This document shows positions 22,481 through 34,952 of a stretch of 64,000 nt of DNA, one piece after another. Location of the stretch: positions 353,501 through 417,500 of the forward strand of contig JAOTOL010001243.1 in the NCBI GenBank assembly GCA_034440575.1. Reading direction: 5' to 3'. The notes under the pieces were generated by a model. The model saw only the letters and a list, made by a program, of their open reading frames with translations. It did not search any database and was not told the DNA's origin. This stretch comes from Imbricaverruca yamaguchii. Taxonomy: Eukaryota; Arthropoda; Thecostraca; Neoverrucidae. Numbering within the stretch: position 1 is the stretch's first letter; each line of letters opens with the position of its first letter. The translations under genes were made by a program, and so were the position numbers.

Positions 22481-23188
22481 GGAATTAAGGCTCTTCTTTA
22501 GCGATTTCATCCCTTAAAACATTTTTTGCACTCCATGTTCATACTGGATAGAATGGATTCCTCATGTACTCTGACAAAAACATGCAGAAGGAAGAAAAAT
22601 GCCACTAAAAAGGAATACAAGATTAAAGAAAACATCCACCAAACATGTTATTCTACTTACGATTACCAAATAAACTAGCCACTTTTGTACCATCAAGCAC
22701 ACAGATAACATCCAAACACACACCACATCAAACCACAATCAACAGAAATGCCAACATGTCGAACCTTCCACATGCTCACTGAACAGTGCCCTCCAGACTA
22801 CAAATTTGGTGATGTGTCTCCAGAAACCTGCATCCGAACCACCTTGTAGTGGGAAAAATTGTTGACTGATCCTTTGCTTTGCATTCAGCTATCACATCCA
22901 ACTGGCATGTGCTGTACTGGTGCAGTAGTGGTATTGGGTCTGTATCAAATAGGCTGCATATGTAGGTAGGTGTGTGCTCTGAGCTGAGGGTGGGGTGTGA
23001 ATTATTTGTTTGTTTTTCATTTAGCTAGCCTTACACTGGACCAACAGTGAAAGGAAAGCACATTGCTCCTGTGAGTTATAAGAGGTGAAGCTGAGCTGAT
23101 CATCACAACTCCCTGTCTTGTGGTGCCATCCATCATCCACTTCTTTGTTTCTGCATGCTGATGTGACCAAAAATGACAATGTACATTA
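22481..23188. other. Unassigned sequence
   Basis: No gene or repeat recognised. Confidence 0.4.
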
Positions 23189-23196
23189 CTTATTAC
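23189..23196. repeat. Left 8-bp target-site duplication of the hAT element
   Basis: CTTATTAC, identical to 24792-24799. Confidence 0.9.
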
Positions 23197-23221
23197 CAGT
23201 GGTTTCCGCATGCGATAGGAT

Positions 23222-23357
23222 GAGCGATAAACGATAAACGATAATTATCGCTGTTAAGTAAATCGGTTATCGTTATCGTTTATCGCTAAATTTTCAAAAT
23301 TATCGCTCATCCACTTATCGCAAGTTCCAAAAATTATGAACGATAAACGATAAAATG
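23222..23357. repeat. Left subterminal TATCG-rich array of the hAT element
   Basis: GCGATAAACGATAAACGATA and its inverse TTATCGTTATCGTTTATCGC occur within 140 bp of the left terminal repeat. Confidence 0.85.
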
Positions 23358-23475
23358 TAAAACGGGATGATGGAAAAATGGAAGACGATCGACAGTGTAT
23401 GCCGCGCGACAGTGTGTGTGCGCAACCTGTTGCCATCTGCTAAGTGTACAGATCTGTCAGACGGCCGACGGGTGG

Positions 23476-23510
23476 TATAAATTTGCGCGGCGGGCCGGGC
23501 AGAGGTCAGT
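23476..23510 (+). promoter_or_regulatory. Possible core promoter inside the hAT element
   Basis: TATAAAT at 23476-23482 lies 32 bp before the A of an arthropod-type initiator TCAGTC (23506-23511), with a GC-rich stretch between. The spacing is that of a TATA/Inr promoter. It could be the relic promoter of the autonomous ancestor's transposase gene. Pattern match only. Confidence 0.3.
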
Positions 23511-23523
23511 CACAGGGGGGTCC

Positions 23524-23919
23524 ACTCCCGCATATCTGGCAACTATCCAAATCTTCAGGTTAAAATAAGCCTATTTTCAAAGTTAATCGTCATTGAGGTA
23601 ATTGGATTATTTCATTATCATTTGAAAATAGCATTCTGTACTCAGTGTAAAGAACTTGAAATAACATGTAGGTATTGATTGAGGCTTATTTTCAAAAAAC
23701 CTTTAAGAACTGGCATTGTTCTACACTCCCGCATATCTGGCAACTATGCATATCTTCAAGTTAATATTAGCCTATCTTCAAAGTTAATCATAATTGAGAT
23801 AATTTTATTATTTCATTATCGTTTGAAAATAAAATTGTTTACTCAGTATAAAGAATTTGAAATAAGATTTTGTAGTTATTGATTGAGGCTTATTTACATA
23901 AAACCTTTAAGAACTGGTA
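23524..23919 (+). repeat. 201-bp tandem duplication inside the hAT element
   Basis: ACTCCCGCATATCTGGCAAC starts at 23524 and 23725. Both copies run through CTTCAAAGTTAATC, GTTTGAAAATA-like and TTGATTGAGGCTTATTT blocks to CTTTAAGAACTGG. Divergence is roughly 12-15% by eye, so the duplication is not recent. Confidence 0.88.
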
Positions 23920-24559
23920 GGGACGATGGACATACGAGGGTTTGTCAAAAGCATATTCCTCGCGCCGCAAAACAGACGACGTTACGCATGACGTACGAGG
24001 GTTTATCGAAAGTGGTTGCGTCGAAAATATAATTACTTCTGCCGGTATGTCGGTACTTACGGAGTGACAGAATATATGTACTTCCACTGTGCTAAGCGTT
24101 GTCTTGGACATTGGCGAATATTGGGATATACAATAAGTAGGTACCTATTGAAGACAATGTGTTAAAGTAGCCTATAATTGGTCTGTAGCTGGGCCAGATG
24201 TCTCAAGCACCGAACCATCATCCAACAAAGCGGCGGACTGAATGCATCCACGGCGCTGAGTGTACAAGCGGCCGCTGAGTGTACTACGCTTTTGCGGCGC
24301 TTGGTCATCTTGGTGAGTCGGAATCAGTGCCCCTCAGCGACGGGGCTGCATGGCAGCTGGGGTTTGCATGGTGCCAGGTATGCAACACCAGCATCTGTAC
24401 GCGTCCATTTCTTGTAAACACTAATGCTATTTGTACTCTGTTTTGGACCTTGATTTTGGACGTGAAAATAGGTCAGGGGCGGACTCCGTGCCACTGAAAA
24501 TCGCGTATATTCTGGACGAATTCGGCAGTAAAGCGAACTTTAAGTACACTTATTTAAGC

Positions 24560-24780
24560 TTTATTTCTTATCGCTTTTGTTATCGCTGTTAAAAAACAAT
24601 TATCGTTATCGTTTTATCGTTTATCGTTTCGTTATCGCTGTTAAAAAAAAACAATTGTCGTTATCGTTTTATCGCTATCGCTGTTAATTTTGTGAATTTT
24701 TTTATCGTTTATCGTTTATCGTTATCGCAAACCTTTCTTATCGTTTTATCGTTATCGCAGGTCCGAAAATTAGTTATCGC
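24560..24780. repeat. Right subterminal TATCG-rich array of the hAT element
   Basis: Multiple TTATCGTTATCGTTTATCG, TTATCGCTGTTAA and CGTTTTATCG units lie close to the right terminal repeat. CGCTGTTAA also occurs in the left array. Confidence 0.88.
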
Positions 24781-24791
24781 GGAAAGCACTG

Positions 24792-24799
24792 CTTATTAC
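24792..24799. repeat. Right 8-bp target-site duplication of the hAT element
   Basis: CTTATTAC, identical to 23189-23196. Confidence 0.9.
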
Positions 24800-24946
24800 A
24801 TAGGTAAGTCTACTGACTTGGTACATATTATTTTCCTTCGGTTACTGGTAAATAGATTCCATGCATCAAAAAATATTATGTCCATGAAAACATAGTTGAA
24901 AATGTACTGAGGAAATCTGTTTGCATGCTGACTCCAAACCTGAAAA

Positions 24947-25024
24947 GTAGGTTTCCCATTGGGAAACCTACTTGGGAAACCTAACTGGGAAATTGGGAAA
25001 CCTAACTGGGAAATTCCCAATCTG
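24947..25024. repeat. Short hairpin and GGGAAACCTAACT repeats
   Basis: GTAGGTTTCCC at 24947-24957 is perfectly inverted at 24961-24971 with an ATT loop. It is followed by direct repeats of GGGAAACCTAACTGGGAAATT. Confidence 0.75.
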
Positions 25025-25442
25025 GTTGAGTTTGGATTTTGGAATGCTGCCATGCCACATGCTGGTGGCAAGTAGACATCTTTTATTTGTGCATAGCCTC
25101 ATGGGCAGCAGCAATGCCATTATAAAAGCACTATGTAAGAGTGAGATAGCTTGGTTGGGTATTATTGCACAAAATCATGCTCAAATTAGGTATGAATATG
25201 AACTTGCATCTATGGATTTATTGGTGGCGAGTAAAGCTGACATCAAACACACATTTAGGTCACAGCTGGAATAAATTGTACTGGAAAGAGCTGATCAGGC
25301 TTATGTGCATGACCCAGGGTGAAGTGAGCAGATGTGGCACAGTGGTTGCTGTCTCAGTTTGGTTGTGTTGCTGGTCTGTATGCATGAAGGCATTGTGTGT
25401 TGTATGGTAGCCCAGATATGTACTGAGAAAGATGCAAAATAC

Positions 25443-25469
25443 AGGTCATTATTATTATTATTATTATTG
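25443..25469. repeat. (ATT)n microsatellite
   Basis: Short ATT run of about eight units. Confidence 0.9.
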
Positions 25470-25480
25470 CTAGCGCATAC

Positions 25481-25598
25481 ACAAAGAATAGGTACAGGTG
25501 TGTGATCAGGCCTTAATATTTGGATTGTAAACAGGTCCAACAAAGAATAGGTAGAGCTGTGTGATCAGGCCTTAATATTTGGATTGCAAACAGGTTCA
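25481..25598 (+). repeat. 59-bp tandem duplication
   Basis: ACAAAGAATAGGTA begins at 25481 and 25540. The two copies share GTGTGATCAGGCCTTAATAT and differ at only about five positions, so the duplication is fairly recent. Confidence 0.9.
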
Positions 25599-25599
25599 T

Positions 25600-28500
25600 T
25601 GTTCATTTATGAATATCACCTTATATTTCTTATTTATGCGCTGAACATCATGTGGGAGATATTCAAAGGTATTTGCCTCAAATAAGGTGTCCATTAAACA
25701 GAACATGTTCAGATATCTACCTTTTCCCTAACCAATGTAAGCAGGTAGGTGGGCATCTATATCTTTTTGGCCTTGTGAAATACCAGCAGAAATACATCCT
25801 CACCGTACTCACTTGTCTGTGGCAGAACCTCATGAAAGGGCTGAGCACCATCCCTGCAAGAACTTGATCATGATGCAACTGCAGGAGCGCCTCCACGTGT
25901 CCAATTACCAACGGCTTTTCCTTTTGCAAAAAGTCGTCAGGAATTGTGGTGATTTCTTAGTTCACAACAAATGGCAACAATTTTGAAGCCGTTTGTTATT
26001 GTTTTCAGTACCCTTTGGGTTACCATTTTCAGTACATTTTGACGACTTTTGGTGATTTTTTTAGGTCATGTCAGGTCACGGAGTTATGAGGTCATAAAGG
26101 GGAGCTCCTCCGACCAGTTCTCAACAAATACGTGATTATCGCACGAATTTTTTACGTGCTTAGCGTAATTATGGGCATACACTAAAAAATACAGATGCCC
26201 AGATGGGTTCCCATTGAAAAACAATGTTCCAAAAATCGGTGACTTCGGTTGACCTCGGTTGACCTCGTTTGATCTTACGACCTTTTTTAGCTGACCTACG
26301 ATACTTTTTCGTACTGAATTCGAATTCAGCGTCCATTTTTACCCTAGATAATTTTAAACTTCGAAATTGGAACCACTTTTCAAAAAGCTGTATATTTGTG
26401 GTCATGTCTTTGACCTCATTTGTTGCATGATATATTGGTCCGATCACATCATGTTGCATGTTGTTATGTTTGCAAGGTCCAAATAAACACATTTCCGGCC
26501 TTTTCGTTCATATTTAGACAGTAGTTTCGATATAACTGACGACTTTCTTAGTAAAATACAACAAAAAAAAGACATTGACTTGACCTGGAAGGTCAATCAT
26601 TGACCTTAGAAGGTTATACTGAATTCCAATCGCGAGATCTCGGCCAGATCTATAACTTTGGTCTTTGGTTCGTTTTCGTAGCATGCACGGTTTCGAATCG
26701 TCAGGAGGGTCGTACCCCCGCCCATCCCCCTATACGACCGAAGGTGATAAAATGCTGAATACTGGCGAGGGTTAATATTTGTCAATAAAGTTGCCTTTCT
26801 GAATACGGCAGTTTTTTCGATCGCTTCGTTACCGACTTACTGCTATAACTAGAAGAGGTAGAGTACCATAAACCTCCCACTTGATTGTGAGATGAACATC
26901 CGAAATCAAAACATTTAGATGTTTGTGGAGTTCTGCGATCAGGCCGCCCTTGACGACTACAAAAGTCTGGTCAGCATATTTGTTCCATACTTCGACTGGA
27001 CACTGCAACGACTCGAATGCTTATTTTTGTAACTTCTCCATAAATATATTATTTATCACTACAGTAATTGAATTTCCTATGGCAGACACTTTTGTGTATC
27101 AAAGTTACCTTTGTTCATGCATTACCCTGGTAGTACGCTGCGTTGAGGCGCATCGGTAGCAGGCGTAGCATATCCTCTACTTCCATGCATGTTTGAGCTT
27201 ACACAATAATGCGCTCATGCGCCATCCCGCTATCGGATTCTTATTTTGGATTGATAGCTCAGTAGAAACGGAGTTATGTAGACTGCATATCAAACAAAAC
27301 CATTACTTCAGGATACTCAGAATCGTACTGAATCTTTGACAGAATCTCAGGCCTATGCTTGTCAGAATCTCACTGTTTTTATATATTCTGCAACATCCTT
27401 CAAGCTTTGGCATGGTGCTCAGTTTCCCTAGATAGTGGTGATATGATTGAATGACCTATAAATGACACTTGTTCGAAGTGGCACTTCCGGTTCATGTAAC
27501 TTGGGTAGGTTGGAAAATAATGCTGCCGAAGGATCAGACGGAAGCAGGGTTAAATATTTTGTCCCATACTAGGCTTTCATTGAATCTACGTATTTATGGG
27601 TTCCCGAAACCCGAAGTTCCCCAAAGATTCCGCTGATAGGATGACGTGGGATCTTACGCGAAATTTGCGCATGCTTCACTACATTATTCTACTTTGCATG
27701 ACACGGAACCTTCACCACAACATATACAGACTTCCCAGGTAATCACTTATCAAGGTAACCCAATCATCCTTATATAGATAACACAAACCCAGTCCTAATA
27801 TGAGAGGAAGGATCTGAATGTATAACGGACAGACCAACGAGACGGTTCGTATTATGTCCACAACAGAGCCAGGAACTCGCATTCGCACACGTCACATGCT
27901 TGTGATTAAGTCAAGTCAAGGTCAGATGAGATCATGTGAGTTCACTGCACCAGCCACCTCCATGTGAAGCGCACCCTCTGGTGTCGTCTGCCGGTCAGAT
28001 TCATTATTAAATTGTCCTCACGATTTAATAATGAATCGGGGGTTCTTAACTTAGCTCCACACGATCATGAACCAAGTAGATTAATCTTTGTTTTCACCGA
28101 ACTTAGCATGAGTCGGCTTTCTCCCCACAGGCGAATAGCTTGAGCAACTCCCGTAGAACGTATGTCAGAGGTTGCGTTAGCGATATGCTCGGATTCAACA
28201 CACCATCAAAATGCCAGCACAATCCGGCGTCCCTTGTTGGCTTTGTCTACAACAAGTTGCACGCACGGCCGAGGTGAAGGAGCCGATGCTCAATTTTCCC
28301 AGGAGGAAACATTACTTCGCTTCCGCTCTGCGATTGGCAGAAATCATGCAAATAGATATTATTATATTTCTCTTCTGGCAAGCGACTCGCTAGCTTCTGT
28401 CCTGCTTCATCATACGGGGAAAAGTAGTGAAGGGCAGTCACTTTTGAAACGAAACAAAATTTTGAGGTATATTTGATTTGAGCACCCTTAAAATTTGAGC

Positions 28501-28670
28501 AATGTGCACAGAATAAACACGTTGGATAAAACTGTATTGCTCTAACAGTGGAGAGGATTTTTTGTCGTAATGTGTAATACACAATAAATCCCACGGTAGT
28601 CCTTCTAATGGTTGTGTTATTTTTCATTAACCCATTTTTTCCTGCAGATTACAAGAGAAAACGAGACGGA
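25600..28670. other. Unassigned sequence
   Basis: About 3 kb with no coding motif. Repeated GGTCA/TGACCT words at 26050-26280 and 26580-26620 suggest diverged repeat material, as also seen near 51780-51840. The only firm structure is the hairpin at 27998-28037. Confidence 0.4.
27998..28037. repeat. Perfect 15-bp hairpin
   Basis: GATTCATTATTAAAT at 27998-28012 is exactly inverted at 28023-28037, with a 10-base loop TGTCCTCACG. Confidence 0.85.
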
Positions 28671-29457
<787 letters not shown>

Positions 29458-29850
29458 TCACATCACGACCGGACAATACGACCAGGTCATAGCACGACTG
29501 GACAACAGCACGACGGGACAACAGCACGATCGGACAACAGCACAACCAGATCATAGCACGACTGGACAACAGCACGACTGGACAACAGCACGACCAGATC
29601 ATAGCACGACTGGACAACAGCAGGGCAGGACAACAGCACGACCAGATCATAACACACCTGGACTACAGCACGACCATACCACAACACGACCAGATAATAG
29701 CACGACTGGACAACAGCAAGACCAGACCATAGCACGACCAGACCATAGCAAGACCAGACCATAGGATGACCGGACCACAACACTATCCGACCACAGCACG
29801 ACCGCACAGGAACACTATCTGGTCGCAACACGACCAAGGCACAATATGAC
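29458..29850. repeat. Short-period minisatellite (CACGACTGGACAACAG type)
   Basis: Units of roughly 16 bp (CACGACYGGACAACAG) alternate with CACGACCAGATCATAG variants, giving higher-order ~32-bp periods. Stop-free frames on both strands translate the repeat. Confidence 0.9.
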
Positions 29851-31420
29851 ACGGCTGGACGTTATAATCCAAAGTTGAACCTTCATTTTTGTTCTTAACA
29901 CGCTACTATGAGGCGTGCACTTGCTTGAAATATTTTGGCAGACTTCACTGGTTAGGGGTGCGCACTTAGGGTTCTGCGCAATTGCTGGAAGCCTCAAGCA
30001 TCATTCGACAACAACCCATATGTTGACGTGAAATGAATAGACAGACGTCAGCATAGATGATTCGACACCGAATTTCGCTTACATGCTACTCGGGAAACAA
30101 AGGTCCGGGCAAAAGCAAAAGTAGCCAAAAGTTCCATTGCGTATCTTGCAAACTGTGCGGTGCTGTAATTATTTTTAAGTTCCTACGATGCCAGCAAGCA
30201 TCAGTTACTCGTGTATCAAGACTTATTTCCACGAAATTATTTTCAGTATTTGGGAATGAAGCTGAAATTTAATACATGCACAAAATATCATCGATCAATT
30301 TCGTTTGAAACGTTCGATTTCATTTTGAACAGATGAACATCAACAGCTACGTGATTTCTTCTGATAACATGTATATTGAAAAACACGAACTAGCGCTTAA
30401 CATTTGCTGCCACATTGCGTAGGACAACATTCACCAGTCTCGTGGGAAACACCGCGGGAATTATCGCCGTGGGCCATGCGCCTGGTATTACTTCCGACTG
30501 GTATTACTAGCATTACTTACATTCAATCAACACTATAATGCATTCAGGAGCAGCTGAGCTCATCGAACCACACGAGTCTTCTGAGTCGGCACCCAATTCT
30601 GATTGTTCTTCAGTTGTACGCATGCACCAGTCACGCCATCGAATTTAATTTCTACACACCTTTCGCCGAGTATCACAGATCGATCAGTAAACATATACGG
30701 AATCATGCAGCACATTTAGCGGAAATCTTCTTCCGTCGCATTTCGTTTTAATTACTTTTTGCTTCGAAGAAGAGGTCCTTCGATTGGTTTGATGGGCAGA
30801 CCATCCAGCGTTTGAAAGCGGAGCGGCTGGCTTCACCCAACTTCCAGGAGCTTCCCAAGCGCACAATGTCAATTTACAGTTGAACTCTTGGTAAATGTTC
30901 GCACAACTTTGTTTGCACAGTTCATCCCCTGATGCGTTCGCAGCGAAGGTCATGCATCTAATGTCCATCACACACGACGAGGCGGCTCAACAGCGTGGTG
31001 TGATCAACGTACGATTAACTATAATACCGCGGCTTATAAGCTGGGCACAAATATTTTCTCATGCCCTCCTTTCCCTACAACTACAACCGTTGGAAATAAC
31101 TTCTGACTCTGACAGCTTTGGCATTGAAACATCAACTAGAAGTAAAATTATTCTAGGATATTCCCACTTCTAGATAACACCTATACATTGTCATCTATGG
31201 TAATGGATGTTATTTTCAGGAACTCATCTAAATACATTACATTCCGGCATAACTTACACCGTTTTCAAGTCCTTATGATGAGCTGATCTCTCGAGCACCT
31301 GTATACCTGACCTGACTTCCAATTCGGCGTTCTCAGGAAGGTTCAATCCAGTATGTATGAATTAATCACATGGTATGCATGAATGAGGCATGCTGTCGGA
31401 GACCGGCTACCGTGAAGCTC
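29851..31420. other. Unassigned sequence
   Basis: No gene or repeat recognised. Confidence 0.4.
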
Positions 31421-32010
31421 AGGGCGAATACAATTCCGACTCGCGACGGCTGTTCCGTGCCCGGCTGAATTGGCGTGTAATCCGGGGTGGACGCGTCTCT
31501 CCCGGCCGGCCCATTGTGCACGTGCGCGCGCGCCTGACGGCCCGTCCAGCAGCCGGCCCAGCTGCGTGCTGCCGGTGGACGGCTGGGCAGGGCGCGTGCA
31601 CACGCAGCTCGCGGCCGGCCTCGCTGGCCGCACGCCAGGCTGATGGTAGCCGCGTCTAATGGACATGGCAGCGCACTACACCTGAGCGCCGACAGAGCTG
31701 GCCGCCGCCACGGCGCCGGCCGGCGGCAGCGGCGGTGCCGGCTGACACCAGTGCAGGGGGTCGGCCGGCGGCAGCGGCGGTGCCGGCTGACACCAGCGGC
31801 GCCGTCCGGCGGCAGCGGCGGTGCCGGCTGACACCAGCGGCGCCGGCCGGCGGCAGCGGCGCTCCAGCAATCCCGACCCGCGCCGGCCGCGCTCGTCGCT
31901 GGCCACCGAGAATCGAGCAAATCGCTGCACGTTCCGTCGCCGCACGCACCGTTAAGCTCGTGCGGCGGCGCGGTCGCCGGGCAACCGCCGCGCAAACTCG
32001 CGTCCAGTGC
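31421..32010. other. GC-rich, CpG-rich island with internal minisatellite
   Basis: Markedly higher GC and CpG than its flanks. Within it, 31690-31865 repeats CGGCGGCAGCGGCGGTGCCGG-CTGACACCAG at 41-45 bp spacing (CTGACACC at 31742, 31787 and 31828). Frames of up to 209 codons on either strand are Ala/Arg/Pro-rich and lack motifs. It could be a CpG island or a 5' exon. I see no way to choose a strand. Confidence 0.4.
31690..31865. repeat. GC-rich minisatellite, 41-45 bp period
   Basis: About four copies of GGCGGCAGCGGCGGTGCCGG followed by CTGACACCAG. Confidence 0.88.
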
Positions 32011-33020
32011 TGAAAAGCACGCAAACTTGGCTCCATTCGAGGGTCGTCAACGCCGTACACTTCGATCTGAGACTGAAAGGGCTGTGAAGCATGGCTGGTA
32101 TCGTTGACTCGGTGACTTCGATCTGGGACTGGAAGGGCCGTGAAGCACGGTTGGTGTCGCAAGCTCCGCGGCTGGGGGCTGTCGGCGTGCATTGGCGCTT
32201 TGCACGGCATTCTGTCTCGATTATTGCCCTGAGGTTATTGAAGGCTCTTCGAAAAGTCTGGCGTCAATGAAGAGTGGTGTTCATCTATGTGGACAAAGTT
32301 GGCAACTTGGCAACGTGCGTGGGTGACAGGTTTTGCATTTATGACAAGCTTGAGGCTGGACCGCCGAACGTATCCGCTGATGAGAGGCTGTAACGCTTCT
32401 GCTGAGATGGGCGCCGGTGGATGTCGGCACCGACCGGCTACCCGCACAGTGCGGCCGACGTCGCCTCACAGCGCCTGGCGCATGTGTCCATGGCGTCGCC
32501 GTCGAAGTTGCCGCACCGCAGGCGCTCGTAATCTGCCTGTTGTGTCGATCAGGCTGCCTCAGCCGTCGCCAGCCGTATTTAAGATTGGAAAACCATTTAA
32601 TACGCCTTCTCCACGTCGGAAAAAAAGCAGCAAAAATGAACGTGCTTTTGGACTATTCAGACTTCAGAAACCCCCAGAACACCTCCCAACTGGCACAACA
32701 TGGCACATACTATGTATGCATGATTAGTCACATATCTACTTAGTTAATACTTTTTGCAGGATCCTTTCAGATGAACGACTTTTGGCAGGGTGATTTAGTC
32801 CTACATAACATCTGATAGGGATATTTGGTGGTTTAATTAACTGGCTTCATTGGTTGTCACACACCTTCGTGACAAGGAGTGCTTGAAATGCGGTACAATG
32901 GCGGCAATTACGTCAAGGGCAGTAATTGGCATCACGCGCGAGACATTTCACGTTCGAAACTACCATGCCATAAAGTGTATTTCTCAATCAATAGCGTCAG
33001 GAAGCGCAGTCGTTCCAAAT
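32011..33020. other. Unassigned sequence
   Basis: Contains a short duplicated phrase, CTTCGATCTGRGACTG-GAAGGG, near 32058 and 32117. No gene recognised; the 146-codon frame at 32287-32727 has no motif. Confidence 0.4.
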
Positions 33021-33032
33021 CCCACCATTAAG

Positions 33033-33275
33033 GACCGGCTGAGGTGTCACCCACCCGCCTTGCATCTACTGTGGTGTCTCCCATCCGCCTTCGACCTGTT
33101 GCGGTGTCTCCCACCCGCCATGGATCGGCTGAGGTGTCACCCACCCGCCTTGCATCGACTGCGGTGTCTCCCACCCGCCATGGATCGGCTGCGGTGTCTC
33201 CCACCCGCCTTGCATCGGCTGCGGTGTCTCCCATCCGCCTTGCATCGGCTGCGGTGTCTCCCATCCACGTCTTGG
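33033..33275. repeat. 30-bp minisatellite
   Basis: Eight or so copies of GGTGTCTCCCACCCGCCWTG-GATCGGCTGC with small changes. Because 30 is divisible by three, several frames stay open on both strands. Confidence 0.93.
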
Positions 33276-34110
33276 CGATAGATAATCCGACGAAGTCGCT
33301 CTGCTCTTCTGGGTGCTCGGTGCCCAATTCCGAATTGACGTCACTTGCGGCGGAAAACATCGGCCGGCCCGGCAGACTTTAGCTGCCGTCAGCCAGCTCG
33401 CATGGCGCCAACGGCTGTTGCTGCGCCTCACTTGCGGTCATTAGTCGGGAAATTTGGCCGCGGCTCGACTCTGGCAGCAGCCGCTCGGTACTGGTGCAGC
33501 GAGACCTTACATATCACGCTTCCGGTGCGCCGTTTCCGGCGGATTCTGGCGCTCGGCCCGGCCGGCAGGACCGACGGCCAGCGCGGTGTCTGGGTCGCGA
33601 TATATTGCAGGATGACTGCTAAAGCGACGCTCCTGCTCAAGAGCCGGAGGTAGGATCGCTCCTCGCGTAGACCCAACGACATCCACAATCGATATCACGA
33701 AGTCGTGAGCTGTGCGGGAGATCTTGGTCAAAACAAGGGTGAGTTCCTCAACAGCTAGAGCTTCTCCGACCCGTGTTGATGATTAGTGACATTGCAAAAT
33801 AATGTGAGGTCATGCTTCTCATGTAGGGCAGTGCATTAGTAGCACACCCAAAATTGTTTGACCTGATCATTGGTAAAGTAGCGATTTTCAAGAGCAGTGA
33901 TGGGAGAGGGGGGGGGGTAAAAAGGCAAAAGCCGGTGAAATCTCAACTGAGGAGAGGGTGTTGAACAGTCACTGTCGGATAGAAAAGCTTGTTTACAGCT
34001 TGCTTTTTGGACAACTTAAGAACCTGTCATGTTGCTCGAGGTCCTCAGCCTTGAGAATGAATGTTGGGAGGCTTACTTCCAACACAATTTTCTAACAAAT
34101 ATGCGTGTGT
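33276..34110. other. Unassigned, GC-rich at first
   Basis: 33300-33620 is GC-rich, the rest is not. No motif in the short frames. A poly-G run lies at about 33910-33917. Confidence 0.4.
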
Positions 34111-34202
34111 GTTCACACACACACACACACCTTATATATACATATACATATATATGAATATATACATATATATATATACCTATATATATGTACATTTATA
34201 TA

Positions 34203-34258
<56 letters not shown>
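34110..34258. repeat. (CA)n and (TA)n microsatellites
   Basis: A CA run at about 34115-34130, imperfect TATACATA, then about 45 bp of pure TA. Confidence 0.93.
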
Positions 34259-34324
34259 CGTTAATTTTGCATGTATAAAAAAAAAAAAATCATCTGATTT
34301 TTCACTGGGATGGTTTTATGTACT

Positions 34325-34618
34325 AGGGTTCTATTGTTACGCAGTGCTTGTTGCGTAAACCCTACCTAGCCCTACCACCTGATCCATGGAATCCAGTAGA
34401 ACGGCAGAATTTAGACCGAATGTTTAACGCTCCGTCAATTCAACGACACGACCGCCCGGAAGCTCGTCCCCGGCCTTATCGGGCCAGCCGCGAACCGACC
34501 CTCCCACCTGGGGGCTAAATGCGAGTGCGTAAAGAGACGCGAACCATATGTTGTCAGGACAGGGGAGATTAGCACAGGGCAGCGCTCTAACCAACTGAGC
34601 TACCGGGTTGGCGCGAGT
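34325..34618 (-). mobile_element. tRNA-derived SINE, family B, copy 1
   Basis: The minus strand starts near 34618 with CCCGGTAGCTCAGTTGGTTA and GAGCGCTGCCCTG (box A and flank), then a diverged box B. The tail that follows includes ATTTAGCCCCCAGGTGGGAG, GGCCCGATAAGGCCGGGGAC, GAGCTTCCGGGCGGTCGTGT, AACATTCGGTCTAAATTCTG and an end near TAACAATAGAACCC. The same order occurs on the plus strand at 46703-47010. tRNA-type head plus shared unrelated tail equals a SINE family. Confidence 0.9.
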
Positions 34619-34672
34619 TTCAATATGAATCTATTATACCATATATCTATGTATGTCTGTATGTATGTGCCC

Positions 34673-34673
<1 letters not shown>

Positions 34674-34717
<44 letters not shown>

Positions 34718-34738
34718 TGCGTGTGTGTGTGTGTGTGT
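34674..34738. repeat. (GT)n microsatellite
   Basis: Two GT runs separated by GAGTGC. Confidence 0.95.
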
Positions 34739-34754
34739 CATTGATCCTATATTG

Positions 34755-34912
34755 GGGAACGAGTGGCCTAGGTGTAAGTTGCTCGTCTCACAATCGAAAG
34801 GTTGTGGGTTCGAGTCTCACCTGTAGCTACTCTTCGCCCGCGACCAATCGGCGTGAGAGATTTGCGACGCTACATGACTCAACGGTCGATGTGTCGTAAA
34901 ACCAATAACCAT
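34755..34912 (+). mobile_element. tRNA-derived SINE, family A, copy 2
   Basis: Box-A region GGAACGAGTGGCCTAGGTGT, box-B region GGTTCGAGTCTCACC and the tail ACTCTTCGCCCGCGACCAAT, ending ACGGTCGATGTGTCGTAAAA. It agrees with copies at 5740-5888 (minus) and 54946-55105 (plus). Differences are few, so the family was active after the local satellite formed. Confidence 0.92.
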
Positions 34913-34952
34913 CCGATCCTATATCGACATCTTCATGGTAACTCCTTATGTT

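Larger units (their letters stand above)
23197..24791. mobile_element. Non-autonomous hAT transposon, 1595 bp
   Basis: The ends are CAGTGGTTTCCGC (left) and, inverted, CAGTGCTTTCCGC (right): 12 of 13 bases match, with the CAGTG start typical of hAT terminal repeats. A perfect 8-bp duplication CTTATTAC flanks both ends, the size made by hAT transposases. Subterminal regions (23222-23357 and 24560-24780) are packed with GATAAACGATAA/TTATCGTTATCG motifs in both orientations. The interior has a 201-bp tandem duplication and no open frame above 80 codons, so no transposase. Subterminal short repeats are binding sites for transposase in known hAT elements; that these arrays do the same is inference. 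Confidence 0.93.

Noticed and set aside
31366..32210. 209- and 184-codon minus frames in the GC-rich island
   Set aside because: GC-rich minisatellite translation with overlapping open frames on both strands and no domain motif.
32850..33431. 110-143-codon frames on both strands
   Set aside because: Read-through of a 30-bp minisatellite.
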